Assembly (NCBI RefSeq): GCF_000721105.1
Contig: NZ_JOEV01000035.1
Coordinates: forward strand, 18,757 to 82,756
Direction: 5' to 3'
Length of the DNA stretch: 64,000 nt
Source of the DNA: Streptomyces cellulosae
GTDB lineage: Bacteria > Actinomycetota > Actinomycetes > Streptomycetales > Streptomycetaceae
In this document: positions 1-7,621 of the stretch, piece after piece
Position numbering within the stretch: the first letter of the stretch is position 1
How the letters are laid out: each line of letters starts with the position of its first letter
Translations under genes and position numbers: made by a program
The notes under the pieces: model-generated
The model's input: only the letters and a program-made list of their open reading frames with translations
Databases searched by the model: none
Told to the model about the DNA's origin: nothing

Positions 1-675
1 ATGGCGCTGGCGGTGGGAGCCCTCGGCGGTTTCCTGATGGGCTATGTGATCCACAACTTCGAGATCCAGCCCTTCATCGTGACCCTCGCCGGTCTCTTCC
101 TCTTCCGCGGTCTGTGCCTGGTCATCAGCAAGGAGTCGATCTCCATCGGCGACTCCTCGGTGAGCAGCATGGCCACGGCGCAGGTGTCGTTGGGGATGGG
201 GTTCCTGTCGATCGGCGCGATCGTCTCGCTGGTCGTCCTCGCCGTCGCGTTCTACGTCCTGCACTACACCCGCTTCGGGCGCCGGGTGTACGCCATCGGC
301 GGCAACGAGCAGTCGGCCATGCTGATGGGTCTCCCGCAGGGCGGCACGAAGATCGCCGTGTACACCGTGAGCGGGTTCTGCTCGGCGCTGGCCGGACTGC
401 TCTTCACCCTGTACATCCAGTCCGGTGACCCGCTGCACGCCACCGGTATGGAACTCGACGCGATCGCCGCGGTCGTCATCGGCGGCACGCTGCTCACGGG
501 CGGCTCCGGATATGTGCTGGGGACCCTGTTCGGGGTGCTGGTGCTGGGCCTGATCAAGAGCATCATCCAGTTCGAGGGCACGCTCAGCTCCTGGTGGACG
601 AAGATCGCCACCGGTGTGCTGCTGTGCGCGTTCATCTTGGTCCAGCGCTTCATGACGACCCGCCAGAAGACCTGA
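1..675 (+). CDS. Sugar ABC transporter permease (YjfF/RbsC type), 5' end outside window
   Basis: This is the C-terminal 224 residues of an inner-membrane permease of the branched-chain amino acid/ribose importer superfamily; the reading frame is open at base 1, so the start lies upstream. It has alternating hydrophobic helices and the family loop around residues 97-112 (RRVYAIGGNEQSA), which contacts the ATPase, followed by the conserved AVVIGGTLLTGG stretch near residues 155-170. YjfF and YtfT form the galactofuranose importer in enterobacteria, and the closest look is YjfF, but the substrate cannot be read from this fragment. It is probably the last gene of an ABC operon that enters from the left. 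A substrate-binding lipoprotein of the same broad system type lies 4.7 kb downstream but is not in its operon. Confidence 0.9.
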   Translation: MALAVGALGGFLMGYVIHNFEIQPFIVTLAGLFLFRGLCLVISKESISIGDSSVSSMATAQVSLGMGFLSIGAIVSLVVLAVAFYVLHYTRFGRRVYAIGGNEQSAMLMGLPQGGTKIAVYTVSGFCSALAGLLFTLYIQSGDPLHATGMELDAIAAVVIGGTLLTGGSGYVLGTLFGVLVLGLIKSIIQFEGTLSSWWTKIATGVLLCAFILVQRFMTTRQKT

Positions 676-874
676 GCGGGAACCGGCGTTCCCGGCCTGC
701 GGCCCCTGTCACCGCCGACGCTCCGCGTGGGCGGCCCGGTGGCCGCGGGCCGGGCGTCGTCGTTTTCCACGGCGACCGTCCCGTCGAGGTGACCGTGATG
801 GTGAAGGCGGGTCATCTCTGCGCATCCCGGTACGAGTTCCCGGGGGAAGCCACAGCGGAAGGAGGGGGAGGAGC

Positions 875-1066
875 GTGCTCGTCCTCTGGGTGATCCTGGT
901 ACTCGTCCTCGGCGGCTGCGCCTGTGTCTGGTGGGCGGCGCGCGGCGGCCCGCGCTGGGCACGCGCCGTGGCCGTCGTGACCCTGGCGGCGGCCGAACTG
1001 GTGAGCGCCGCGTCCCGTACGGGTCGGAAGTCGGGCTCGGGCTCCGACGCGGACTCGGACGACTGA
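875..1066 (+). CDS. Small one-to-two-helix membrane protein, 63 aa
   Basis: A short gene starting with GTG behind a strong purine-rich Shine-Dalgarno stretch (GGAAGGAGGGGGAG) a few bases upstream. The product starts with a hydrophobic helix (residues 1-22, ending in a CACVWW cluster), has a basic turn, a second weakly hydrophobic segment and an acidic Ser/Gly/Asp tail. I do not recognise a family. The good ribosome binding site and clean codon bias argue that it is real. It stands alone between the permease and the marR gene. Confidence 0.5.
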   Translation: MLVLWVILVLVLGGCACVWWAARGGPRWARAVAVVTLAAAELVSAASRTGRKSGSGSDADSDD

Positions 1067-1132
1067 GAGCCGGCCGCCCCGCACCCGATCGTCCGGCCAC
1101 CGGCGCGAGCGGCGCCGCGTTCCTCCCTCGGT

Positions 1133-1597
1133 CTACGCCGCCAGCATCCGCCGCAGCAATCCCCGCAGCGCCAGCCGCTCCTCTTCCTCCAGCCCCGCCA
1201 GCGGCTCCCGAGCGAACCGCAGCGACTCGCGCAGCCCCTTGGCGATCCGCCGGCCCTCGTCCGTCGCCGCCGCCAGCTTCACGCGCCGGTCGGCCGGGTC
1301 GGGGCGCCGCTCGGCCAGGCCGCGGGACTCCAGCCGGTCGACGATGCCGGTCACGTTGGACGGCTCGCACTTCAGCTTCTGCGCCAGCTTGCGCATGGGA
1401 AGCGGCTCCCGCGCGAGCAGGCTCAGCAGCCGGGCCTGCGCGCCGGTGAGGGCGTGGCCGGCGGCGGCTTCCTCGTAGTCCTCGTGGAAGCGGGCCACGA
1501 CGTCGCCGATCAGCTCGACGACCTCCGTGGTCAGAGCGTCCGGCGGCGAGGTCGCAGGGATCGGCGAGGTCGCAGGGGTCGGATGTGAGGCGGCCAT
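1133..1597 (-). CDS. MarR-family transcriptional regulator
   Basis: A 154-residue winged-helix repressor of the MarR family. The DNA-binding part runs from about residue 48 to 115: recognition helix KLAQKLKCEPSNVTGIVDRL, then the wing with the family signature DPADRRVKLAAATDEG. MarR proteins act as dimers and release DNA when they bind small phenolic or electrophilic ligands. The start was set at the ATG at 1597 because a TACCCT -10 element lies 6 nt upstream and there is no Shine-Dalgarno, which fits a leaderless transcript. It is divergent from an NADPH-dependent oxidoreductase with a perfect dyad in between, so the reductase is its likely target. Confidence 0.9.
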   Translation of the reverse strand: MAASHPTPATSPIPATSPPDALTTEVVELIGDVVARFHEDYEEAAAGHALTGAQARLLSLLAREPLPMRKLAQKLKCEPSNVTGIVDRLESRGLAERRPDPADRRVKLAAATDEGRRIAKGLRESLRFAREPLAGLEEEERLALRGLLRRMLAA

Positions 1598-1618
1598 GAT
1601 CTCAGGGTACCCGCTTAC

Positions 1619-1668
1619 TTGACAGCCTGAAATATCCAGCGGCATGGTTGTTTCAGGTAATGAAACAA
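1619..1668 (+). promoter_or_regulatory. Reductase promoter with MarR operator dyad
   Basis: The 97-bp gap between the divergent marR and reductase genes contains a perfect inverted repeat, TTGTTTCA-N5-TGAAACAA, at 1648-1668, the size and shape of a MarR dimer site. A TTGACA hexamer (1619-1624) lies 18 bp before a weak CATGGT (1643-1648), so the dyad would sit over the -10 and start site of the reductase promoter. Repression by steric block follows from this geometry. The regulator assignment is inferred from adjacency. Confidence 0.6.
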
Positions 1669-1694
1669 TTTTCCGTGTGTGAAAGGCAGCCCTC

Positions 1695-2714
1695 ATGACC
1701 GACTCCGCCCTCCCCACCACCAGCCGCGAATGGCGTCTGCTCAGCCGCCCCGTCGGCTGGCCGAAGTCCGAGGACTTCGAGCTGGCCGAGGCGGAGATCA
1801 GGCAGCCGGGCCCCGGCCAGGTCCTGGTGCGCAACGAGTACCTCTCCGTCGACCCGTACATGCGCGGACGGATGAGCGCCGCCAAGTCGTACACGGCCCC
1901 CTTCGAGCTGGGCAAGGCCATGCAGGGCGGCGCGGTCGGCGAGGTCGTCGCCTCCGAGGCCGAGAACATCGCCGTCGGCGACCATGTGCTGCACTTCGGC
2001 GGCTGGCGCGAGTACGCGACCTTCGACGCCAAGCAGGCCGTCAAGGTCGACCCGGAGGCCGCGCCCCTGTCCACGTACCTCGGCGTCCTCGGCATGACCG
2101 GCCTCACCGCCTACGCCGGCCTCCTGCGCACCGCCTCCTTCAAGGAGGGCGATGCGGTGTTCGTCTCCGGCGCGGCCGGTGCCGTCGGCAGCCAGGTCGG
2201 CCAGATCGCCAAGCTCAAGGGTGCCTCCCGGGTCATCGGCTCGGCCGGCTCCGACGACAAGGTCAAGCTCCTCGTCGAGGAGTACGGCTTCGACGCGGCC
2301 TTCAACTACAAGAGCGGCCCGGTGAGCGAGCAGCTGCGCGAGGCCGCGCCGGACGGGATCGACGTCTACTTCGACAACGTCGGCGGGGACCACCTGGAGG
2401 CCGCCGTCGGGTCCCTCAACCAGGGCGGGCGGATCGCGGTCTGCGGCATGATCTCCGTCTACAACAACACCGAGCCCGCGCCGGGCCCGAAGAACCTGGC
2501 CCGTCTCATCCAGACCCGCGGCCGCATCGAGGGCTTCCTGGTCGGCGACCACTACGACCTCCAGCCCCAGTTCGTCCAGGAGATCGGCCCCTTGGTCGCC
2601 TCGGGCGAGCTGAAGTACCGCGAGACGGTCGTCGAGGGCATCGAGAACAACCTGGAGGCCTTCCTCGGCGTCCTGCGCGGCGACAACACGGGGAAGATGA
2701 TCGTCAAGCTCTGA
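1695..2714 (+). CDS. NADPH-dependent oxidoreductase, curcumin/2-alkenal reductase type (MDR superfamily)
   Basis: A 339-residue zinc-free medium-chain dehydrogenase/reductase of the CurA/leukotriene B4 12-hydroxydehydrogenase group, which reduces alpha,beta-unsaturated carbonyls with NADPH. The N-terminal GroES-like part carries the family mark SVDPYMRGRM (residues 51-60). The Rossmann part has the glycine-rich loop SGAAGAVGSQVGQ (158-170), and FDNVGG follows in the middle of the fold. No structural or catalytic zinc ligands are visible. The start is the ATG at 1695 with AAAGG upstream. It is divergent from marR, so it is probably induced by reactive aldehydes or quinones; that ligand type is an inference. 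The stop codon opens a run of three near-identical 19-20 bp repeats. Confidence 0.9.
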   Translation: MTDSALPTTSREWRLLSRPVGWPKSEDFELAEAEIRQPGPGQVLVRNEYLSVDPYMRGRMSAAKSYTAPFELGKAMQGGAVGEVVASEAENIAVGDHVLHFGGWREYATFDAKQAVKVDPEAAPLSTYLGVLGMTGLTAYAGLLRTASFKEGDAVFVSGAAGAVGSQVGQIAKLKGASRVIGSAGSDDKVKLLVEEYGFDAAFNYKSGPVSEQLREAAPDGIDVYFDNVGGDHLEAAVGSLNQGGRIAVCGMISVYNNTEPAPGPKNLARLIQTRGRIEGFLVGDHYDLQPQFVQEIGPLVASGELKYRETVVEGIENNLEAFLGVLRGDNTGKMIVKL

Positions 2715-2770
2715 AGTCCGGGACCCGGAGCTGAAGTCCGCGGCCCGGGCTGAAAGTCCGCGGCCCGGGG
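2712..2770 (+). repeat. Three tandem 19-20 bp repeats starting at the reductase stop codon
   Basis: Units at 2712-2731, 2732-2750 and 2751-2770 each start with TGA and share the core TGAAGTCCGCGGCCCGG. The first TGA is the real stop codon of the reductase. The copies differ by one to three bases. They lie between the gene and the terminator at 2813-2853. Confidence 0.85.
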
Positions 2771-2812
2771 CAACAAGGCCGTGACGCCGACGTGGTCCCC
2801 CTCGTTGCCCAC

Positions 2813-2853
2813 GGCGGAGGCCGCACCCCTGGACGTGGGGTGCGGCCTCCGCC
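2813..2853. terminator. Bidirectional intrinsic terminator
   Basis: Perfect 17-bp stem with a 7-nt loop; the right arm is GGGGTGCGGCCTCCGCC and is followed by ATTTTCT. It lies between the convergent reductase (+) and serine hydrolase (-) and can serve both. Confidence 0.85.
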
Positions 2854-2880
2854 ATTTTCTGCCTCGGCCCATGCCCTGCC

Positions 2881-4035
2881 TCAGCCCGAAGCGAGCGCGG
2901 CGCTGTGCACCGCCTTCACCAACCGCTCGTTCTCCGGTGCCGCCCCGCCGGGGAAGGCCATTCTGCGGCGGGTGTAGCCGTAGGCCAGACCGCTGCGGGG
3001 GTCGGCGAAGGCCTGGGAGCCGCCCGCGCCGCTGTGGCCGAAGGCGCCGGCGCCCAGGAACGGGTACCAGGTGTCCGCCGTCGCCTGGAAGCCGAGGCCG
3101 TACGACTTGTGGGCCCGGGCCACCAGGTCGTACCCGACCGAGTGGATCTGGCCGACCTCGGCGATGGTGTCCGGCTTCAGCAGGGGCCCCTGACCGTCCA
3201 CGTCGCTGATCGCCGCCGCGTACATCCCGGCGAGCCCGCGCGCGGCGGCGACCCCGCCCGCCGACGCCGGTCCCTTGGCGCGAACGGCGCGGGAGTTGGC
3301 GTAACTCTCCGGGCTCCCGGGTTCGGCCACATGGGTGTTGAAGGCGATGGACGCCAGCGTGTGCGGTCCCCTCGGCATCGCGTCGAGGACGACCTGCTGC
3401 GCCGCCGTCGGAGCCATCGGCTGCACGGAGCGGTAGCGGGGCTCCAGCGCCTCGGGCAGCCCGAGGAAGAAGTCCAGCCCGTGCGGGGCGCGGACCCGCT
3501 CCTCGTACACCTCCTGGAGCGTGCGGCCGGTGGCCCGCCGGACGACCTCGCCGGTGAGCGCGCCCATCACGAGGGCGTGATAGCCGAAGGCCGTGCCCGG
3601 GCGCCAGAACGGCCGCTGGTCCGCGAGCCGCTCGGCCATCGCCCGGTCGTCGGCCAGTTCCTGTTGCGAGAACCCGGCGTCGAGGCCGATCACGCCCGCC
3701 CGGTGCGCGAGCAGATCGCGCAGGGTCAGCGCGCCCTTGCCCTCCGCCGCGAACTCCGGCCAGTAGTAGGTGACCTTGCGCTCCAGTTCCAGCGTGCCGT
3801 CCTGGACCAGGAGGGCGGTCACCAGATGGGCCGCTCCCTTGGTCGACGAGTACACCCCGTAGAGGGAGCCGCCGTCGGCACCGTCACCGGCCCACAGGTC
3901 GACGACTTTGCGGCCGTGCACGTATGCGCACACCTGGCCCTCGTAATCCGGGAGTTCCCCCGCGACGAACGCCGCGAACTCCTCACGTACCGGCTCGAAG
4001 CCGTCCGCGACGGTACCGTGGATCTCCTGCGTCAT
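2881..4035 (-). CDS. Serine hydrolase of the beta-lactamase/esterase family
   Basis: A 384-residue class-C beta-lactamase-fold hydrolase (EstB/LpqL-like carboxylesterase group). The nucleophile motif S-x-x-K is seen as SSTK at residues 63-66, the second motif is the Tyr of SYANSR near residue 250, and GHSGAGG near residue 340 takes the place of the KTG box. There is no signal peptide, so the enzyme is likely cytoplasmic. Its substrate cannot be told; small esters or lactones are usual. Its ATG overlaps the stop of the upstream small gene (ATGA), which indicates translational coupling. Downstream of its stop, the 12-mer GGGCTGAGGCAG, which holds the stop codon, is repeated once with one mismatch (2858-2890). 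Confidence 0.88.
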   Translation of the reverse strand: MTQEIHGTVADGFEPVREEFAAFVAGELPDYEGQVCAYVHGRKVVDLWAGDGADGGSLYGVYSSTKGAAHLVTALLVQDGTLELERKVTYYWPEFAAEGKGALTLRDLLAHRAGVIGLDAGFSQQELADDRAMAERLADQRPFWRPGTAFGYHALVMGALTGEVVRRATGRTLQEVYEERVRAPHGLDFFLGLPEALEPRYRSVQPMAPTAAQQVVLDAMPRGPHTLASIAFNTHVAEPGSPESYANSRAVRAKGPASAGGVAAARGLAGMYAAAISDVDGQGPLLKPDTIAEVGQIHSVGYDLVARAHKSYGLGFQATADTWYPFLGAGAFGHSGAGGSQAFADPRSGLAYGYTRRRMAFPGGAAPENERLVKAVHSAALASG

Positions 4036-4499
4036 CCGTTCTCCTCACCTGAACCGCTGCTCGCGTGTCCCACAGTGAACAACGCGCGTACGACCTGTGC
4101 GAACTCTCCCTCGGGATGGTCCCGGAAGAGGGGCTCGGTGCCGAACAGGACGGCCGCGGGGCCGCTGACCACCGAGGCCTGTCCGGCCGCGTCCGCCGGA
4201 CCGCCGGAGCCGTCCTCCAGTTCTCGCCGGTCTCCACGAACGAGCGGGTTCCCGGTCGCGTACGACCGCTCCACCCGGATGCCCGGTCCGCGGTCGGTGA
4301 ACCACACGGGCGCGTACCCGGGCGCCGGTGACGGCCGGTCCGGCACCCCGGCCGTCACCGGGCCCGCGTTCACCATGCGGATCACTCCCTTGGCGCCCTC
4401 GTTGCCCTCGTTCGTCCCGGCGGGGGACACGCGGGCGGCGAGGGCGGTGGCGAGCGGAACGGATCTCGGTCTCGCAGGAACGTTTCTCGTGGTGCGCAC
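4032..4499 (-). CDS. Unrecognised small protein coupled to the serine hydrolase; possibly an internally deleted secreted protein
   Basis: The frame reads into the serine hydrolase with an ATGA stop/start overlap. A GTG at 4499 is preceded by AGGAGG at 5-nt spacing and gives 155 residues; a second start, ATG at 4376 behind AAGGGAG, gives 114. The N-terminus (basic residues, then a short hydrophobic run ending near residue 22) looks like the beginning of a signal peptide but lacks a full hydrophobic core or cleavage site. The rest (APVWFTDRGPGIRVERSYA, then GPAAVLFGTEPLFRDHPEG) looks like the C-terminal part of a larger globular enzyme. I do not recognise the family. The most economical reading is a gene that lost its middle by deletion and remains translated. 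Confidence 0.45.
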   Translation of the reverse strand: MRTTRNVPARPRSVPLATALAARVSPAGTNEGNEGAKGVIRMVNAGPVTAGVPDRPSPAPGYAPVWFTDRGPGIRVERSYATGNPLVRGDRRELEDGSGGPADAAGQASVVSGPAAVLFGTEPLFRDHPEGEFAQVVRALFTVGHASSGSGEENG

Positions 4500-4662
4500 G
4501 CGTACCTCCTCAGGGGCTTCCGGAGATCGGTACGGCGAGGTGCACCCGTTCGACTCAACCGCCCCAAGGAGAGTTGGTGACGCGGATGCCCCGGACGGCG
4601 CATCCCGGGCGGCCCGGACCGGCGCGCTGAGGGCACCGGCGCGTGCGACGCGAGGAGGGTCC

Positions 4663-4992
4663 ATGGCAACGATCCCTTGGCTCCCCCGCAGGGACGACAT
4701 GCGGCGCATGGCACGCAACACCACTGACATCACCGGCCAACTCCTCGACACGGCAGGGGAGATCACCAGGATCGCCCTCAACACCTTCGACCCGCGGAAC
4801 GGTCCGGGCGGCGAGGTGCTGCGCGCGCTGTGCGAGACGACCGCGGAGCCGGCCGCGGCGAGCGCGTCCCCGCAGGCGCAGGAGGCGTTCTGCCGGATCG
4901 TGGAAACGCTGATGCGGCTCGGCACGAGCGGCGCGCCGCCGGCGGTCCACCCGGTGAGCCGGCCCGGGCCCCACCGGCCGCCCTGTGGGTGA
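4663..4992 (+). CDS. Hypothetical protein, 109 aa
   Basis: The start is the ATG at 4663 behind GAGGAGG. The product begins with a basic stretch (LPRRDDMRRMARN), followed by a likely amphipathic helix (TDITGQLLDTAGEITRIAL), a GG-rich turn and a Pro-rich C-terminus. No membrane segment, signal peptide or known domain is visible. Helical conserved-looking cores of this kind occur in small Streptomyces proteins, but I cannot name a family. It is followed by a strong terminator. Confidence 0.5.
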   Translation: MATIPWLPRRDDMRRMARNTTDITGQLLDTAGEITRIALNTFDPRNGPGGEVLRALCETTAEPAAASASPQAQEAFCRIVETLMRLGTSGAPPAVHPVSRPGPHRPPCG

Positions 4993-5030
4993 GGTGGCGC
5001 AGCGGCACGGCTGGTTGTCGCTCGTCCGAA

Positions 5031-5062
5031 GGGGGTACCTCCGGACATCCGGAGGTACCCCC
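5031..5062 (+). terminator. Intrinsic terminator
   Basis: Stem of 14-15 bp (GGGGGTACCTCCGG pairing with CCGGAGGTACCCCC) around the four bases ACAT, followed by TCCTTTG. It ends the transcript of the 109-aa gene and insulates the sugar-binding protein promoter that follows. Confidence 0.8.
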
Positions 5063-5141
5063 TCCTTTGTCGCGGCGCCCGGTCTTCATCGCCACGCCTG
5101 GTCCGGCGTGCGCCTCTCTGTAACCGATCCTGTTCACACCG

Positions 5142-5213
5142 TTGACACCCCCCACGCAGGCCTCTACTCTCGCGCCGCCATGTAGAACGTGTGACGAAAT
5201 ATCGAACATGTGA
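5142..5213 (+). promoter_or_regulatory. Consensus-like promoter and direct repeats ahead of the sugar-binding protein
   Basis: TTGACA (5142-5147) and TACTCT (5165-5170) are spaced by 17 bp, a strong housekeeping-type promoter. Just after the predicted start site two copies of GAACRTGTGA (5185-5194, 5204-5213) lie 19 bp apart on the same strand and could bind a repressor. The remaining leader to the gene start is about 190 nt long. Confidence 0.6.
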
Positions 5214-5400
5214 AGGCGATTGCCCTGTGCACGCCCGGAACGGCGGGAGCCCGAGGCCGGTACGGAGGGACCGCCGACCCCTGACGTTCTGCCCGTCCAG
5301 GGCATTCGGGGATCCCACTCGCACGCCACCCGTCCGGGTACGGGCACGTCTGATGCGCCGACACGCTCTCAACGACGAGAAGACCAAGGACCCATTCACG

Positions 5401-6495
5401 ATGCTCAACCGAAGAGCTGCCCTCGCCGCCCTCGCCGGAACCGCCTCCCTCGCCCTCACCGTGTCCGCCTGCGGCGAGGAGAGCGAGGGCAGCACCCGCA
5501 GCCGCTCCCAGGGCGGTACCGTCGGCATCGCCATGCCGACCCGGTCCTCCGAGCGCTGGCTCACCGACGGCAAGGGCGTCGTCGACGGTCTGAAGAGCAA
5601 GGGGTACAAGACCAAGCTGGTCTACGGCGACGACGACCCGAAAGCCCAGTTGTCACAGATCGAGACCCTGGTCGGGCAGGGCGTCGACGCGCTGATCATC
5701 GCGGCCATCGACGCCAAGTCGCTGAACGGCGTGCTGAAGCGGGCCGCCGACGCGGGCATCCTGGTGATCTCCTACGACCGGCTCATCCTCGGCACCGCGA
5801 ACGTCGACTACTACGTCTCCTTCGACAACGAGATGGTCGGCCGGCAGGAGGCCGGCTACATCATCGAGAAGCTCGGCCTGGAGAAGGGCAAGGGCCCGTT
5901 CAACATCGAGCTTTTCGCCGGTTCCCCCGACGACAACAACACCAAGTACTTCTTCGACGGCGCGATGGCGCTCCTGCAACCGTACCTGGACAGCAAGCAG
6001 TTGGTCGTCCGGTCCGGTCAGACCCGGATGGGCCAGCTCACCACCCTGCGCTGGGACGGGCCCACCGCGCAGAAGCGCATGAGCGACCTGCTCAGCGGGT
6101 GGTACGTCGGCAAAAAGGTCGACGCGGTCCTGTCGCCGTACGACGGCATCTCCCGGGGTGTCCTGTCCGCGCTGGAGTCGCGGGGCTACGGCTCCGCCGG
6201 CAAGCCCTTCCCGGTCGTCACCGGCCAGGACGCCGAGCTGCCCTCGGTGAAGTCGATCATCGCGGGCCGGCAGTCGCAGACCGTCTTCAAGGACGTCCGC
6301 GCGCTCGCCGACGCGGCCGCGTGGATGGTCGACGACATCCTCAAGGACCGCGTGACGCGGATCAACGACCGACACAACTACAACAACGGCGTCAAGGCCG
6401 TGCCCGCCTACCTGCTCCAGCCGCAGAGCATCGACAAGACCAACTACGAGGTCCTGGTCAGGGAAGGCTACTACACCGCCAAGGAGCTGAAGTAG
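5401..6495 (+). CDS. Sugar-binding lipoprotein of an ABC transporter (ChvE/XylF type)
   Basis: A 364-residue periplasmic-binding-protein family 1 lipoprotein. The signal peptide ends in the lipobox VSAC (Cys about residue 24), so it is anchored to the outer face of the membrane. The mature part has the two-lobe sugar-binding signature: GIAMPTRSSERW at the start, then QGVDALIIAAIDAKSLNGVL, AGILVISYDRLI, and DAVLSPYDGISRG in lobe 2. This matches multiple-sugar-binding ChvE and xylose-binding XylF. These proteins are normally encoded with an ATPase and a permease; here neither follows, so it is an orphan component or serves a transporter elsewhere. The start was set at 5401 by the signal peptide; AAGGA lies about 10 nt upstream. 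Confidence 0.9.
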   Translation: MLNRRAALAALAGTASLALTVSACGEESEGSTRSRSQGGTVGIAMPTRSSERWLTDGKGVVDGLKSKGYKTKLVYGDDDPKAQLSQIETLVGQGVDALIIAAIDAKSLNGVLKRAADAGILVISYDRLILGTANVDYYVSFDNEMVGRQEAGYIIEKLGLEKGKGPFNIELFAGSPDDNNTKYFFDGAMALLQPYLDSKQLVVRSGQTRMGQLTTLRWDGPTAQKRMSDLLSGWYVGKKVDAVLSPYDGISRGVLSALESRGYGSAGKPFPVVTGQDAELPSVKSIIAGRQSQTVFKDVRALADAAAWMVDDILKDRVTRINDRHNYNNGVKAVPAYLLQPQSIDKTNYEVLVREGYYTAKELK

Positions 6496-6754
6496 CGACG
6501 GGAACCGGGGCCGAGTCCGTCCCCCGGGTCCGGTGGCGGGGCCGGGGTCGGCTCAGCGCACGGGCGTGAACGCCCGCACCCGTACGCCGGTGTCGCAGAC
6601 GCACATGTCCTTCTTCGTCCCCGCCGCCCGTGCACGGGACGTGTTCGCGCCCGTGACGGTTGTCGGCCGGGGCCCACGGGCTCCTGATCCGGGCAGCGCG
6701 ATCGAGCTGTGACCGGTGCGGTTCGGTCCTGCAGGGAGTCGATAGAGTCTTCCC

Positions 6755-7621
6755 ATGCGCGATCTCGGGGCGGGATTCAAGTACCTCCTGAAGGGCCAAC
6801 GGTGGGTGGCCCGGCACGGGAAGCAGTACGGCTTCGGCCTGCTCCCGGGCCTGATCACCCTCGTCCTCTACGCGGCGGCACTGATCGCGCTGGCCCTGTG
6901 GGGCGAGGACTTCGTCGCCTGGGCCACCCCCTTCGCCGACGACTGGTCCAGCCCCTGGCCGGGCCTCTTCCGCGGCTTCCTCACCGCGGTCCTGTTCGCG
7001 CTCGCGCTGCTGCTGTCCGTGGTCACCTTCACCGCGGTCACACTCCTCATCGGCCAGCCCTTCTACGAGAACCTCTCCGAGAAGGTCGACCAGGACGTCT
7101 CCCCGGACGGCACCGCTCCCGAGTCGGGGCTGCCGCTCTGGCGCGAGCTGTGGATCTCGGCCCGCGACAGCCTCCGGATCGTCGTGCGGGCCGCCGTGTG
7201 GGGCACCCTCCTCTTCGCGCTCGGCTTCGTCCCGTTCATCGGGCAGACGGTCGTCCCGGTGATCGGCTTCTTCGTCACCGGGTTCTTCCTCACCGAGGAA
7301 CTCACCGCGGTCGCCCTGCAGCGCCGCCGCGTCGAACTCCGCGACCGCCTCGCCCTCCTGCGCGGCCGCAAGACCCTGATCTGGGGCTTCGGCACCCCGC
7401 TGGCCGTGGCCTTCCTGGTGCCGTTCGTCGCCGTCTTCCTGATGCCGGGCGCGGTCGCGGGAGCCACGCTGATGGCCCGCGACCTGCTGGGCGAGGAGAC
7501 GGCCGACGGCGGGCCGGACGGCGGCGAGAACACCCCGCAGGCCGTTGCCCCGGTTGCTCCGGACGCTCCGGCTACTCGGATCCCGCCGCCACCGCCAGGA
7601 TCGACCGCACCTGGGCGATGA
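6755..7621 (+). CDS. EI24-domain (CysZ-like) membrane protein
   Basis: A 288-residue integral membrane protein of the EI24 family, which includes the sulfate channel CysZ and etoposide-induced 2.4. Four or more hydrophobic segments are clear (about residues 29-47, 74-98, 150-190, 215-240), with the family stretch LIGQPFYENLSEKVD after the second. The C-terminal 50 residues are Pro/Ala-rich and probably disordered. A TAGAGT -10 lies 6 nt before the ATG and no Shine-Dalgarno is seen, so the mRNA is likely leaderless. Its last 50 bp overlap the convergent peptidase-like gene. Sulfate transport is a family possibility, not shown here. Confidence 0.85.
   Translation: MRDLGAGFKYLLKGQRWVARHGKQYGFGLLPGLITLVLYAAALIALALWGEDFVAWATPFADDWSSPWPGLFRGFLTAVLFALALLLSVVTFTAVTLLIGQPFYENLSEKVDQDVSPDGTAPESGLPLWRELWISARDSLRIVVRAAVWGTLLFALGFVPFIGQTVVPVIGFFVTGFFLTEELTAVALQRRRVELRDRLALLRGRKTLIWGFGTPLAVAFLVPFVAVFLMPGAVAGATLMARDLLGEETADGGPDGGENTPQAVAPVAPDAPATRIPPPPPGSTAPGR

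Noticed and set aside
264..1370. Long minus-strand open frame over the permease and the small membrane gene
   Set aside because: Arg/Pro/Ala-rich composition of a GC-rich antisense shadow; no domain; it overlaps well-supported genes.
1653..2855. 400-residue minus-strand frame opposite the reductase
   Set aside because: Asp/Leu/Val/Gly-rich shadow of the reductase codons; no family likeness or ribosome site.
2905..4992. 695-residue plus-strand frame opposite the serine hydrolase
   Set aside because: Only its last 109 codons (from 4663) have a ribosome site and protein-like composition; the rest is antisense shadow.
6496..6754. Possible small secreted peptide on the minus strand (ends CVCDTGVRVRAFTPVR)
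   Set aside because: No ribosome site or -10 at a suitable place, and the longer frame overlaps EI24; a Cys-containing tail alone is not enough.
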